DNA of 64,000 nt from DATDAW01 sp036524675 (GTDB lineage Bacteria > Verrucomicrobiota > Verrucomicrobiia > Chthoniobacterales > DASVRZ01): assembly GCA_036524675.1 (NCBI GenBank), contig DATDBU010000021.1, forward strand, positions 1 to 64,000, given 5' to 3'. Below the pieces are notes generated by a model. It had not been told where the DNA came from, did not search any database, and worked only from the letters and a program-made list of their open reading frames with translations. Positions within the stretch are counted from its first letter, which is position 1; every line of letters starts with the position of its first letter. This document shows positions 18,215 to 26,282 of the stretch, piece after piece. Made by a program: the position numbers and the translations under genes.

Positions 18215-19381
18215 ATGAATTACAAGATTCCAAAGCCAGCTCCTCCCAATCCCTCGGCACGCGCCGCGTGGTCACTCGCACTCTCCATGTTAGCCTGCGC
18301 TCTTTTCGTCATCCCATTCACCGCGCATTCCCAAGTCGCTGAGGCCAGCGTCAACGGCATGCAAAAGACTATCGTGATCAAAGCCGACGCGAAGAAGGTG
18401 AAAAAGACAACCGGCGTCTGCACCGCGGCCGCCAGGGTGTCCAATCCCAAGACCGAAGATTTTCGGGTCAGCAGAAAACCGGCGGGAAATAACAACGGCA
18501 ATGACAAAGCCAACGCTGGCGAGCAAGCAAGGCTAACCGAGATCCTAAATTCCCTAGCAGGCGGCATCGCGGGTCCTGAACAACTCGCCTCCGACATCAA
18601 GGAAAAGACCCAGCCCAGCAAAAAGGACCCCAACGCCTTCAAGGAGGTTGATAAGAGCGAAGAAGCCCCGCTGATCGCCGAAACCGATCAATTGGCAAAT
18701 GCCCAAGCCCTCGAGGAAGCCAAGGCACTTGCAACGACAAAGAAGCAGGCAGGTGGTCCAGACCCTCTCACCGGCGCCACCTTCACCCTCGACTCCGAAG
18801 TACAAACCCGTGTGGAAAAAAAGACTGCTTTGAAGCCTCAGGCCGTGGCGCTCGGTGTCGTTCGCGATCCGGTCGCCATTGACTGGCAAAAAAGCGCCGA
18901 TCGAAATGTCACCATCGATCTCTCGGAAGTTTCTCTTAAGGCCTCGAGCGAGGGAAGCACCGCGAGCGCCATGGCGCTCTATGGGAGCGACATGCTCTTC
19001 ATCGATGGAAAGCTAAACATCCATCTCGCGGAAGCCGAGGCGACGCCCCTGTATGATCTTTTGATATCCTATGCCTCGGACAATGGCAGCCAGCCCGTCC
19101 TCGATGTGCTCCTGGAATCGATCGATGACCAGATCTCGGACAGTTTGGGAAATGTCGGCCGCGATGACGTCATTGATGGGATCCTGAGTCAGTTGCAGGT
19201 CCTGACCGATGGCTCGATCGGATTTCCTTTGCCATACACCATCACCGTCGAAGTCCCCGACGATCCATCCAAGGACGTTCTCTTTCTGCGGAACTTCGCG
19301 GCAGCATCCGTAACGCTGGAGGCCTTCACAACTCCGACTCCGACACCCACTCCCACGCCAACGCCGACGGCTACTCCCTGA
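18215..19381 (+). CDS. Secreted protein of unknown function with Thr-Pro tail
   Basis: A 388-residue protein that I do not recognise. An N-terminal signal peptide (hydrophobic stretch about 20-36, likely cut after AHS) is followed by a Lys/Asp-rich region with a single NNNGN patch near 90 and a predicted helical part (about 100-180). A more ordered C-terminal half has alternating hydrophobic strands (about 215-370). It ends with a Thr-Pro dipeptide tail (about 372-388), a typical extracellular linker cut off without a following domain. The stop lies directly after the repeat, so a lost downstream domain is possible. No neighbours suggest a function. Confidence 0.7.
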   Translation: MNYKIPKPAPPNPSARAAWSLALSMLACALFVIPFTAHSQVAEASVNGMQKTIVIKADAKKVKKTTGVCTAAARVSNPKTEDFRVSRKPAGNNNGNDKANAGEQARLTEILNSLAGGIAGPEQLASDIKEKTQPSKKDPNAFKEVDKSEEAPLIAETDQLANAQALEEAKALATTKKQAGGPDPLTGATFTLDSEVQTRVEKKTALKPQAVALGVVRDPVAIDWQKSADRNVTIDLSEVSLKASSEGSTASAMALYGSDMLFIDGKLNIHLAEAEATPLYDLLISYASDNGSQPVLDVLLESIDDQISDSLGNVGRDDVIDGILSQLQVLTDGSIGFPLPYTITVEVPDDPSKDVLFLRNFAAASVTLEAFTTPTPTPTPTPTPTATP

Positions 19382-19435
19382 AGGGTTGCCGAATCGCTTG
19401 CCCCATTCCTGCGCTTCCTCTCTAACCGATTGGAA

Positions 19436-19510
19436 TTAACCACCAAGGGCACCAAGAACACTAAGCTAAGGAAGCATTGATTTAATCAGCGTTTCCCTAA
19501 GGAAAACTTA
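19436..19510. repeat. Intergenic repeat element, left copy
   Basis: It contains two imperfect copies of a CACCAAG-type unit (ACCAAGGGCACCAAGAACAC) and then an AT-rich stretch at 19477-19502. Over a 22-bp core the latter is about 80% identical to 20715-20736. Similar short intergenic elements are scattered in verrucomicrobial genomes, by recollection rather than search. Confidence 0.5.
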
Positions 19511-19709
19511 CGTTACAATCGAGACATGAGAACACGTCTTCAAAGTAAGGCGCTCACTAATTCAGATCGATATTGTACCGTAATTTCTTCTCTACTATTT
19601 GTGTTCTGGAATCATCCACGGCAGATGGCCTTGTAGGTCCAACGGGTGGGCGCGGCGGAATGACGCCAGGGCTTGCGCAAGGGGAAAACAGATGATCTGC
19701 GACGCCTAC

Positions 19710-20019
19710 CACACACATGGCGATGACTGCCACGCACGTGGCGATGATTCCCACGCACGTGGCGACGACTGCCACACACGTGGTGACCGATTGCTACGCA
19801 CGTGGCGATGGCTCCCACGCACATGGTGACGATTGCTACGCACGCGGCGATGGCTCCCACGCACATGGTGACGATTGCCGCGTACGTGGCAACGATTGCA
19901 ACCTACCCGGCGGAGGTTGTAACGCACGTGGCGATGGCTCCCACGCACGTGGCAACGATTGCAACGTGCCCGGCGGAGGTTGCAACGCACGTATCGATGA
20001 TTGCAACGTGCCGCTCCGC
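19710..20019. repeat. Minisatellite: 21-bp tandem repeat, 14 units plus a partial one
   Basis: Unit boundaries fall every 21 bp from 19710 to 20004, except one 22-bp unit at 19773-19794. A partial unit follows to 20019. The core reads roughly CACGCACGTGGCGATGATTCC and in many units holds the palindrome CACGTG. Higher-order structure is visible. Units 5-6 and 7-8 form a near-identical 42-bp pair. Units 9-11 and 12-14 form a 63-bp pair carrying a CCCGGCGGAGGTTG variant. Because 21 is a multiple of three, several frames are open on both strands and encode heptads such as HARGDDC. I therefore do not call a gene. Confidence 0.92.
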
Positions 20020-20156
20020 AGCCCTTTCGCCTTGACTCCTTGCGCATTCGCTCAATACGCTCACGCTATGTTCCCCAGCTACACCGCCGCTGTGCGACAA
20101 AAGTTCTACCGCAGAACCGCGGTCGAATGTATGTTAGGCGTTCGCCCGCATCTCGT

Positions 20157-20669
20157 GTGACAATACACTTTCAACTCTCCCGTGATGACGTGCGCCAACT
20201 CAACCGCGAACATGAGTTTTACGTCTCTCGCCGTTTCTCCGATCCAACGCCGTCGAAAGTGTATTGGTATCTGTTCATGCCCACAACCATCGTCACGGTT
20301 GCTATCGTTAGTGGCAGTTTCCTCACCGCCATACTCGCTTATGGACTCATTTGGGGCGCCAGCACCATCGGCAACCGTTGGCACCGCGCCCGATTCGCAA
20401 AGAACTATTATTCCGACGACAACCTCGACGCGAGTCTTCTCCCGTTCCAGCTCGACCTACTTCCTGACCGGCTGGTTCTCAGCAACGCCAACCTTGTCCA
20501 TCACCACTTCTGGCACAGTTTTCGTTTTCTCCGCGAGACACCGGGTTACTTCCATCTCTTCTTCTCGCCAGTCTCCAGCATGGGCGTTCCGAAGTCTGCT
20601 TTTCATTCGGAGGCCGACCTCGAAGCATTCCGCAGCACGATCAAATCCCATGAACCTAGAAATGCCTAA
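20157..20669 (+). CDS. YcxB-like membrane protein
   Basis: A 170-residue protein. It has a short N-terminal beta-rich part (VTIHFQLSRDDVRQLNREHEF), one or two membrane helices (about 40-75; FMPTTIVTVAIVSGSFLTAI), and a C-terminal part with LLPFQLDLLPDRLVLSNAN and a VPKSAFHSEADLEAFRS end. This is the layout of YcxB-like proteins of unknown role. The GTG at 20157 is chosen because the conserved part begins there. GTTAGGC occurs 17 bp before the start and GCCTAAC overlaps the stop codon, an arrangement like that of integron gene cassettes. Confidence 0.7.
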   Translation: MTIHFQLSRDDVRQLNREHEFYVSRRFSDPTPSKVYWYLFMPTTIVTVAIVSGSFLTAILAYGLIWGASTIGNRWHRARFAKNYYSDDNLDASLLPFQLDLLPDRLVLSNANLVHHHFWHSFRFLRETPGYFHLFFSPVSSMGVPKSAFHSEADLEAFRSTIKSHEPRNA

Positions 20670-21308
20670 CCTTGAAGGATTTCTAAGAAATCTGCGTCCA
20701 TCTCGAAATCTGCGGATTAAATCAGTGCTTTCCTAACCGGAATTCAATCCTTCTTGAATGCGCCCGGGTTTCGCCGCCAACTGAAAAAGTTCCTTTTCCC
20801 CGCGATCGCGGCCATTTCCCTCCATACGCCAAGCCGGGGACTTTTCCGCACACAAACCACCTCCCAGGCGGCACGCAGATGCGAAATCCCTTCCCCGGAA
20901 GGCCGTTTCAGGCCTCCACGCCCGGTGCAGAACGAGGACCGTTGGCTGCACGCCTTACACGCGCCAGACAGAAGGCGTCCTGCGTTCGCGACATTTCTGG
21001 GGGGCGACGAGCTCGCCGATTCTTCGCCGCCTCCGCGTATGGACTCTTCGAGCAATCGATCGGAAGCGGCTAACAATAAAAGGCGTATTGGAATCGCGGT
21101 GAGGGAGATCGACGAGAAAGACTGGTCCGGTGATAAAGGATTGCCCCAGGAGGTTGCGGGGTTGGCGGAATGACGAAAAGGGAAGACGGGCAGATGAGCC
21201 TCGATGGGCTTAAGCTCGCCCTCGTCCAACTCAAGTTGTTTCAGAATCAACGCTCCACACGGTTTTTAAGTTCGTTGGTTCTGTCACTTGTCATTTCAGC
21301 CCGCAGGC
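20670..21308. other. Gene-poor region with repeat element and Uma2-like fragment
   Basis: The first 70 bp hold a repeat with two AAATCTGCG copies (20689-20714) and the right copy of the repeat near 19490 (20713-20738). The remainder has open frames but none with convincing codon use. On the minus strand around 21090-21125 a frame reads FLVDLPHRDS, identical to a segment of the Uma2 protein at 25.3 kb. I read this as a fragment of a former Uma2 gene. No other gene is supported. Confidence 0.5.
21090..21116 (-). pseudogene. Uma2 gene fragment (27 bp identical to 25253-25279)
   Basis: The 27 bases are an exact copy of part of the intact Uma2 gene at 25253-25279 and encode LVDLPHRDS on the minus strand. 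The flanking translation departs quickly (continuing NTPFIVSRF instead of FSPDAAFF). Only a remnant, or a recombination scar, is present. Confidence 0.4.
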
Positions 21309-24300
21309 TCATTTATCCAGGATCAGGTCGCCGACGAAAAGGGCTTCCTTGAGATGGACGCCGCTAAACCAGCCCATGAAGGATTTGCGCCCGGGACCGT
21401 CGTCTTCGTTGATAATCACAGCCAGGCCGAGGTTGGCGCCGGCCTTGGGCTGGAATGGCGCCAGGGAATGCCACGGGAATGCCACTTCATAGATTTTGCC
21501 GCCGCCGGTTCCGTGGTCGCTCACCGTGAGCTTGATCTCGGGGGAGAGTCCGATTTTCAAGGACGGGTCGGCGGTCATGTGCCGGAATATTTCCACACCC
21601 TTTTGTCCCAGCCCCATGGAGTAATCGTAGCGGCCCCGGCTTTCGACTTCCTGGCGGAAGGGATCAATGAGGAACTGGATGCCGTCCTGGTTCCACATGG
21701 AGTAACCGGATCCGGGATTGCAATACACGTCGTCAACCACCTCCATGCGGATGTAGAGATAGCGGTCATCCCACATCATGCGCGCCTGGCCGGAAAGGTC
21801 GGCCGGACCCACCCATCTTTTGGCATCTTTTTCGGGGTAAAACATTTGCCGGGCCTCGCTGATGTCGAGCACGGGCGCCTGGCTCCAGGCGTTCTCATCG
21901 AGACGGCCCTCGGCGATGGGCTGGCCGTTGAAACGCACCACGCGGGCAAAGCCGCCGGCCAGGCGTTCGCGGGTGACCTCGTTGCCGGTGGAGTCGCTGG
22001 CGGTGGCGCGCACTTTGTAAATGGAGAGCCGGTCCACGCCTTTGAGCGCCAGCTTGATTCGGCGCGTTTCCTTGGGATTCAAGGTGACAGAGTTCCTGGC
22101 CACACTGTCGAAGTAGGCCCGGGCCGGTCGCGCCTCCGCGAGGTTGTAAGAACCGTTTTCCATGGCGAGTTCGCTAACCAACTCGGCTTTCCAACCCAAT
22201 TTTTGGGGCGCGCTGGAGTCATTGGTAAGCACCAGCGTCAGCTCAGCCTGGCCTGGTGTTTGGGCGGGCTCCGGCAACAGATCGACGCTCACCCGGCTTT
22301 TCACCGGAAGCTTGAAGACCAGTTCGGTATCGCCCTGGGCGGTGAAGGTTCCGTCCGAGAGTTTGAAATAGGCCACGCGCGCGGTGGTATCCGCCGGGGC
22401 TTCGATCTGCCAGGAGAGCTGTTTCGAGCCATCGGTCAGGCTGGCGGTCTCAGGACCGGTGATTTTCCAGGAAGGCGGCCCGCTGAGGGTCAGGGTCTGG
22501 GACGCATCCCTGGCGGTGAGGAAGGTCACCTTTTTGCTTTCGCCCTGGGTGAGGGCACCGGGCAGGGATTCGACCTGCAAAGCGGATGGGTTTAGCGACG
22601 CGGGGAAGGAGGAAGGGCCGCCCCGGAAGGTAATGAAGACCGGGTTTTCGCTGATGCGCAGGTTTAGGCCCTTGCCGCCGGCGTCGAGGCGGCTGGAATT
22701 GCCGTCCATCTGGGTGACGGCGGTCTCGTGCACGCCAGGCAGCGGCAGGAAGACATCCGAGCTGCGCTGCATATTCCAGGCGATGACCACGGCATTGTCC
22801 TGTTTATCCCGGAAAAGGAACGCTTCCAGACCGTCGGGATAGGCCGCGGTGCTGACGAATTTCTTCACCGAGAGGATGTTGATAAGGTGATAGAAGGCCA
22901 CGGCGTCCAGGCGCGGGAGGTGCATGTTGTAGCGCGAGGCGAAGAGATCCATCGAATCGGTATACGTTCCCGTGCGTTCGCCTTTGGGATCGGGCATGCC
23001 GCCGACAGCGAACCAAGTGAGGAAACCGCCGCCATCGGCAAAGAAGCAAATCGACTTGCGAATGATATCGGCGGCGATGACGTCGCGCGGGAGGCCCTGG
23101 CTTTTCGAGCCGATCTCGGTGGACCAGATTGGTTTTTCGCCGCCGTATTTTTTGAAGAGCTCGTGATAGTGGCGCATGGCCGAGCGCAGTTCGCCAAGAT
23201 CGGAGTAGCCGTGGATGTTGTAGGCATCCTGCCAGTTTTGAAAACCGGCCTTGAAGAAGGTTTCACTGGCCCCGATGGCCGAGCCGATGGCTACGATTTT
23301 CGGATCGGTCTTTTTGATGGCCTCATAGACGATGCGATAGGTCTCGACGTCGCGCTTGACCATGTCGGGGTTCCACGAGGGCGGTTCGTTGCCGATTTGG
23401 AAGCCCCACAGGCCGTCCTTGCCATATTTTTCGATGCTCTGACGAATGCCTTCCCGCAGGGCTTCCTCCGAATAATCGTCGCCGTCTTTATGCTCGATGT
23501 TCATCACCGGGTAGAGGACGCCATAGGGCGCAAGGCCAAAGCGTTTGGGCCAGCCCAGGCGGCTGTCATAGCCACCCCCCTTGTAGTTGGGCTCATAGGG
23601 CGCTTTGCTCGGCCAGCTCCAGAAAACCAGGCAGCGCCGCAGGCCCAGCCGTGCGGCCAGCGGGAAATATTCGTAGACCCTGGCGTCCCAGGTGTGCGCG
23701 CCAAAGGGGCTCTCGAGCGGGTCGAAACCGAGGGTCACCGGCTCCGGCAGGATGGCAAAGGAAGCCGTGTCGCGCGCCGGCGATTCCGCCCCGAGCCGCA
23801 GGGTGGTCTGGATTTCATAGTAAGGCCCCGTTTTCAAAGGGAGGTTGCGCAGATCAAGCCGGCCGCGGTAGCGGTTCCAGCCGCTCTCAGCCGTCCCGTC
23901 GGGAGTCAGCGCCACGGTCTCGGGGGGCGCCAGGCGCACCCGGCCAAAATCAGTGAGTTCCCAGGCCGCGTTCAACTGCGAGCCCGAGAGTTTTTCCGGG
24001 GTTTCCACCACCAGCTCCATGAGCACGTCGTCGCCCGGATAAAAGAGATGGCCCACGCGATTGCTTTTGAAAATCACGCGCCGATCGCCGCCTTCCATCG
24101 GCACTGCTTTGCCCGCAAACTGCAAAGCGAGATCATCCAGCCGGAACCAGCCGTGGGTCTTGTTGTAATCGACAAACACCGCGGCCGTCACCGCGTCGCG
24201 CGGCACATCGAAACGCTCCTGGAATTTCGTCCAGCCGCTCTTGGCGCTGGCGGAAAGCAGACGTTTCTGTTTCATCTCTTTGCCCGCTTTGTCATACATC

Positions 24301-24632
24301 CTCACCGTGATCGAGACGTTGAAGGAGAGGTCCGGGCTGTAAAGATCGTGTTCAATGGCCCCGGAAAGGGTCCACACGCCCGCCGGAATCGGAAAGGACT
24401 CGGACGCCACGATGGTAAGCGGGAGATGCACCGGGTCGCGCTCAATCCTCAGCGCTTTTTTGCCCTGCACCGGATTGCTTTCATCCGCGCTTGCCTGGCC
24501 CACGATTTTCCAATGCGCCAGCCCTTCCTCGAATCCGGCATTGCCAATCTGGGCAGTGGGGGTGAGCTGGGCCGGCAAAGTGCGAATGAAGAAAAGCAAA
24601 GCCGCGAGGAGACATGCGTGGCGACGGTTCAT
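21309..24632 (-). CDS. Large secreted glycosidase-like protein, clan GH-A-type core with N- and C-terminal carbohydrate-binding modules
   Basis: An 1107-residue exported protein (signal peptide about 1-21, ending LPAQ). A CBM_4_9-like domain lies near 25-175. A TIM-barrel-like middle (about 310-620) has a GNEP acid/base motif (GLWGFQIGNEPPSWN) and a second glutamate at IWSTEIGSKSQG, where clan GH-A enzymes place their nucleophile. NPCBM/NEW2- or alpha-galactosidase-like beta domains follow. A CBM9-like module ends the protein (about 905-1107, GRLDENAWSQAPVL and MWDDRYLYIRMEV). The exact GH family and substrate cannot be read by eye. It stands alone, flanked by degenerate sequence and repeats, and seems more GC-rich in third positions than its neighbours, which suggests acquisition. 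Confidence 0.82.
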   Translation of the reverse strand: MNRRHACLLAALLFFIRTLPAQLTPTAQIGNAGFEEGLAHWKIVGQASADESNPVQGKKALRIERDPVHLPLTIVASESFPIPAGVWTLSGAIEHDLYSPDLSFNVSITVRMYDKAGKEMKQKRLLSASAKSGWTKFQERFDVPRDAVTAAVFVDYNKTHGWFRLDDLALQFAGKAVPMEGGDRRVIFKSNRVGHLFYPGDDVLMELVVETPEKLSGSQLNAAWELTDFGRVRLAPPETVALTPDGTAESGWNRYRGRLDLRNLPLKTGPYYEIQTTLRLGAESPARDTASFAILPEPVTLGFDPLESPFGAHTWDARVYEYFPLAARLGLRRCLVFWSWPSKAPYEPNYKGGGYDSRLGWPKRFGLAPYGVLYPVMNIEHKDGDDYSEEALREGIRQSIEKYGKDGLWGFQIGNEPPSWNPDMVKRDVETYRIVYEAIKKTDPKIVAIGSAIGASETFFKAGFQNWQDAYNIHGYSDLGELRSAMRHYHELFKKYGGEKPIWSTEIGSKSQGLPRDVIAADIIRKSICFFADGGGFLTWFAVGGMPDPKGERTGTYTDSMDLFASRYNMHLPRLDAVAFYHLINILSVKKFVSTAAYPDGLEAFLFRDKQDNAVVIAWNMQRSSDVFLPLPGVHETAVTQMDGNSSRLDAGGKGLNLRISENPVFITFRGGPSSFPASLNPSALQVESLPGALTQGESKKVTFLTARDASQTLTLSGPPSWKITGPETASLTDGSKQLSWQIEAPADTTARVAYFKLSDGTFTAQGDTELVFKLPVKSRVSVDLLPEPAQTPGQAELTLVLTNDSSAPQKLGWKAELVSELAMENGSYNLAEARPARAYFDSVARNSVTLNPKETRRIKLALKGVDRLSIYKVRATASDSTGNEVTRERLAGGFARVVRFNGQPIAEGRLDENAWSQAPVLDISEARQMFYPEKDAKRWVGPADLSGQARMMWDDRYLYIRMEVVDDVYCNPGSGYSMWNQDGIQFLIDPFRQEVESRGRYDYSMGLGQKGVEIFRHMTADPSLKIGLSPEIKLTVSDHGTGGGKIYEVAFPWHSLAPFQPKAGANLGLAVIINEDDGPGRKSFMGWFSGVHLKEALFVGDLILDK

Positions 24633-24931
24633 GGATCTGGGAGGGTGGAACAGTAAAAGGACTCCGGCAGAAAGGGTCCAATGCTTGGAAAAAAGGGAGT
24701 AGTGCAGGCTTGCGGCGGGCTGCGCAACCCAAAAATTTGCCCTGGAGGATTAAACCGGGAGACTGGGTTCGGCAGTAATTCCGCACCGGCTTCCACCGAT
24801 TCCCATTTGTCTGAAATCCCGCCACCCCCGGACACGCCCGGCATGAACAAATGGGCGGATTCAGGAGACGCCAGGATTATTGCCCGCCCGGCGCCCTGAA
24901 CAAAAAACATGCCCAAATGCCAGTATCTTCC
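24633..24931. other. Intergenic region upstream of the large glycosidase gene
   Basis: About 300 bp between the glycosidase and Uma2 genes, both on the minus strand. It should contain the glycosidase promoter. No repeat, terminator or coding frame could be supported. Confidence 0.5.
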
Positions 24932-25489
24932 TCAGGAAAACAAAGAGTCTACGGCGAGGGTCCAGCCGGGTAGTGCTGGCTCGGCCTCGGCGATCTGGCC
25001 ACGACAATAAACCTTTGCCCGAAGGGGATCGCTCGCCCGATAGACGGAAACGACCTCGTCGGATTGCAAGTCCACGTCCCAGACCACCAGGGTGCCCGCG
25101 GCAAAATAATCTGCCCTTTTCTCCGCCATGGCCCGTTCAGCTGCGGGACCGTAGTCGTTCTCGCTCCGTACTTCGGCGGCAAAAACCGGCGCGCCCTCGA
25201 TAAACTTCATACCAGAATCCGGACCGATAAAAAATGCAGCGTCCGGCGAAAAGGAATCGCGGTGAGGGAGATCGACGAGGAAACCGACACCATCAGCAAC
25301 CGCCCTGCCACGCTTGAATTGTTCCTCGAAGGCGAGAAGGCTGACCACGATACGGGTCGCCGCACGAGAAGGCCTGAATCCAGTCATAGGCAACAAAACA
25401 ATTTCCCCGCCGATGATTTCCGCCTTGCCCTCGACGGAGCCTAGTTCGGCAATGAGTTGATCTCGAGTTTTCTCCGTGGCAACCGGCAT
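24932..25489 (-). CDS. Uma2 family endonuclease-like protein
   Basis: A 185-residue PD-(D/E)XK-fold protein of the Uma2 group (DUF820). The putative active-site residues are the Asp in SPDAAFF, the Glu in VFAAEVRSEND and the Lys in MAEKRADYFAAG, followed by LVVWDVDLQSDEV. These genes are abundant in cyanobacteria, planctomycetes and verrucomicrobia; their biological role is poorly known. I chose the ATG at 25489 over an in-frame TTG at 25507. A 27-bp piece of the gene is duplicated at 21.1 kb. Confidence 0.83.
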   Translation of the reverse strand: MPVATEKTRDQLIAELGSVEGKAEIIGGEIVLLPMTGFRPSRAATRIVVSLLAFEEQFKRGRAVADGVGFLVDLPHRDSFSPDAAFFIGPDSGMKFIEGAPVFAAEVRSENDYGPAAERAMAEKRADYFAAGTLVVWDVDLQSDEVVSVYRASDPLRAKVYCRGQIAEAEPALPGWTLAVDSLFS

Positions 25490-25545
25490 GCCTGCATCGT
25501 AACGCAATCACCGTATTCCGTCACCGCCAAAACAGTCCAAAACCG

Positions 25546-26268
25546 CTACGTCGAACTCCCGTTTCCACCGGCGGATGACGATGATTGATAGCGATCCATC
25601 AAACGAAAAAACCGGATCGCGTCGCGCAGAGGATGAATCTTGCTTTTTTCGTCGCCGTAAATCGTTTTTACGGTCACGGAATCGATTTTCAAACCGTGAC
25701 GCGCAATGAGCAGGAGCACTTCGGTCTCGTAGTCGAACTTATTCGTCTCGCAGAGAAGATGCGGCAGTGTATCGCGGCGGTACAGTCGAAAACCGCATTG
25801 AGTGTCCGGAACGATCTGCTGGCACGCCCGGCTCACACGCCCGGACATGTATTGATTCGTCCAGCGGCGAACGAGCGGCATCGTATCGATGTTACCCATC
25901 CGATTTCCGCAAAAGACTGCTGCTGAAGGATTCGAGCTAATGGCGGCAAAGAAATTCGGAATATCATCCGGATCGTGCTGACCGTCGCCATCCAGCACCA
26001 GGAAATAATCCGCCGGTCTGGATTCCAGCACGCGCAAGCCCGTCTTAAGCGCAGCGCCTTTGCCCTCGTTCCGCACATGCCTGATGACTTCGGCTCCCGC
26101 CTCACGCGCCTTGCTGGCCGTGCTGTCGGGCGAACCGTCGTCGATCACGATGACCTCACCCAAATATTTAAGGACACCGGCAACAACGGCTGCGATATAA
26201 CGTTCCTCGCAATATGCAGGAATCACGGCCGCAACAGTCGGGGTCGGATTTCCGGAGGCCACTTCCAA
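25546..26268 (-). CDS. Family 2 glycosyltransferase (polyprenyl-phosphate sugar synthase type)
   Basis: A 240-residue cytosolic GT-A enzyme that resembles dolichyl-phosphate mannose synthases. The nucleotide-sugar fold starts at AAVIPAYCEERYI, VIDDGSPDST is the first Asp motif, and VLDGDGQHDPDD holds the DxD metal site. QCGFRLYRR and FDYETEVLLL follow. It lacks the C-terminal membrane helices of some relatives. The start is TTG at 26268, 14 bp after lipA, so the two genes are probably co-transcribed. Confidence 0.87.
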   Translation of the reverse strand: MEVASGNPTPTVAAVIPAYCEERYIAAVVAGVLKYLGEVIVIDDGSPDSTASKAREAGAEVIRHVRNEGKGAALKTGLRVLESRPADYFLVLDGDGQHDPDDIPNFFAAISSNPSAAVFCGNRMGNIDTMPLVRRWTNQYMSGRVSRACQQIVPDTQCGFRLYRRDTLPHLLCETNKFDYETEVLLLIARHGLKIDSVTVKTIYGDEKSKIHPLRDAIRFFRLMDRYQSSSSAGGNGSST

Positions 26269-26282
26269 CTGCGCTCTATCCC

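Noticed and set aside
19710..20019. CRISPR array
   Set aside because: The repeat is a direct 21-bp tandem array without unique spacers and no cas genes are near.
19599..20160. Repeat protein gene reading HARGDDC heptads
   Set aside because: Needs a frameshift at 19773-19794; since 21 is divisible by three any frame would be open, so openness is no evidence of coding.
20744..21250. 168-codon minus-strand open frame in the gene-poor region
   Set aside because: Composition is Ser/Arg-rich and motif-free; only a short stretch in a different frame resembles Uma2.
22728..24656. 642-codon open frame on the plus strand opposite the glycosidase gene
   Set aside because: It is the antisense shadow of a high-GC gene; its translation (many Arg/Ala/Gly/His) matches no family and the minus-strand protein has clear motifs.
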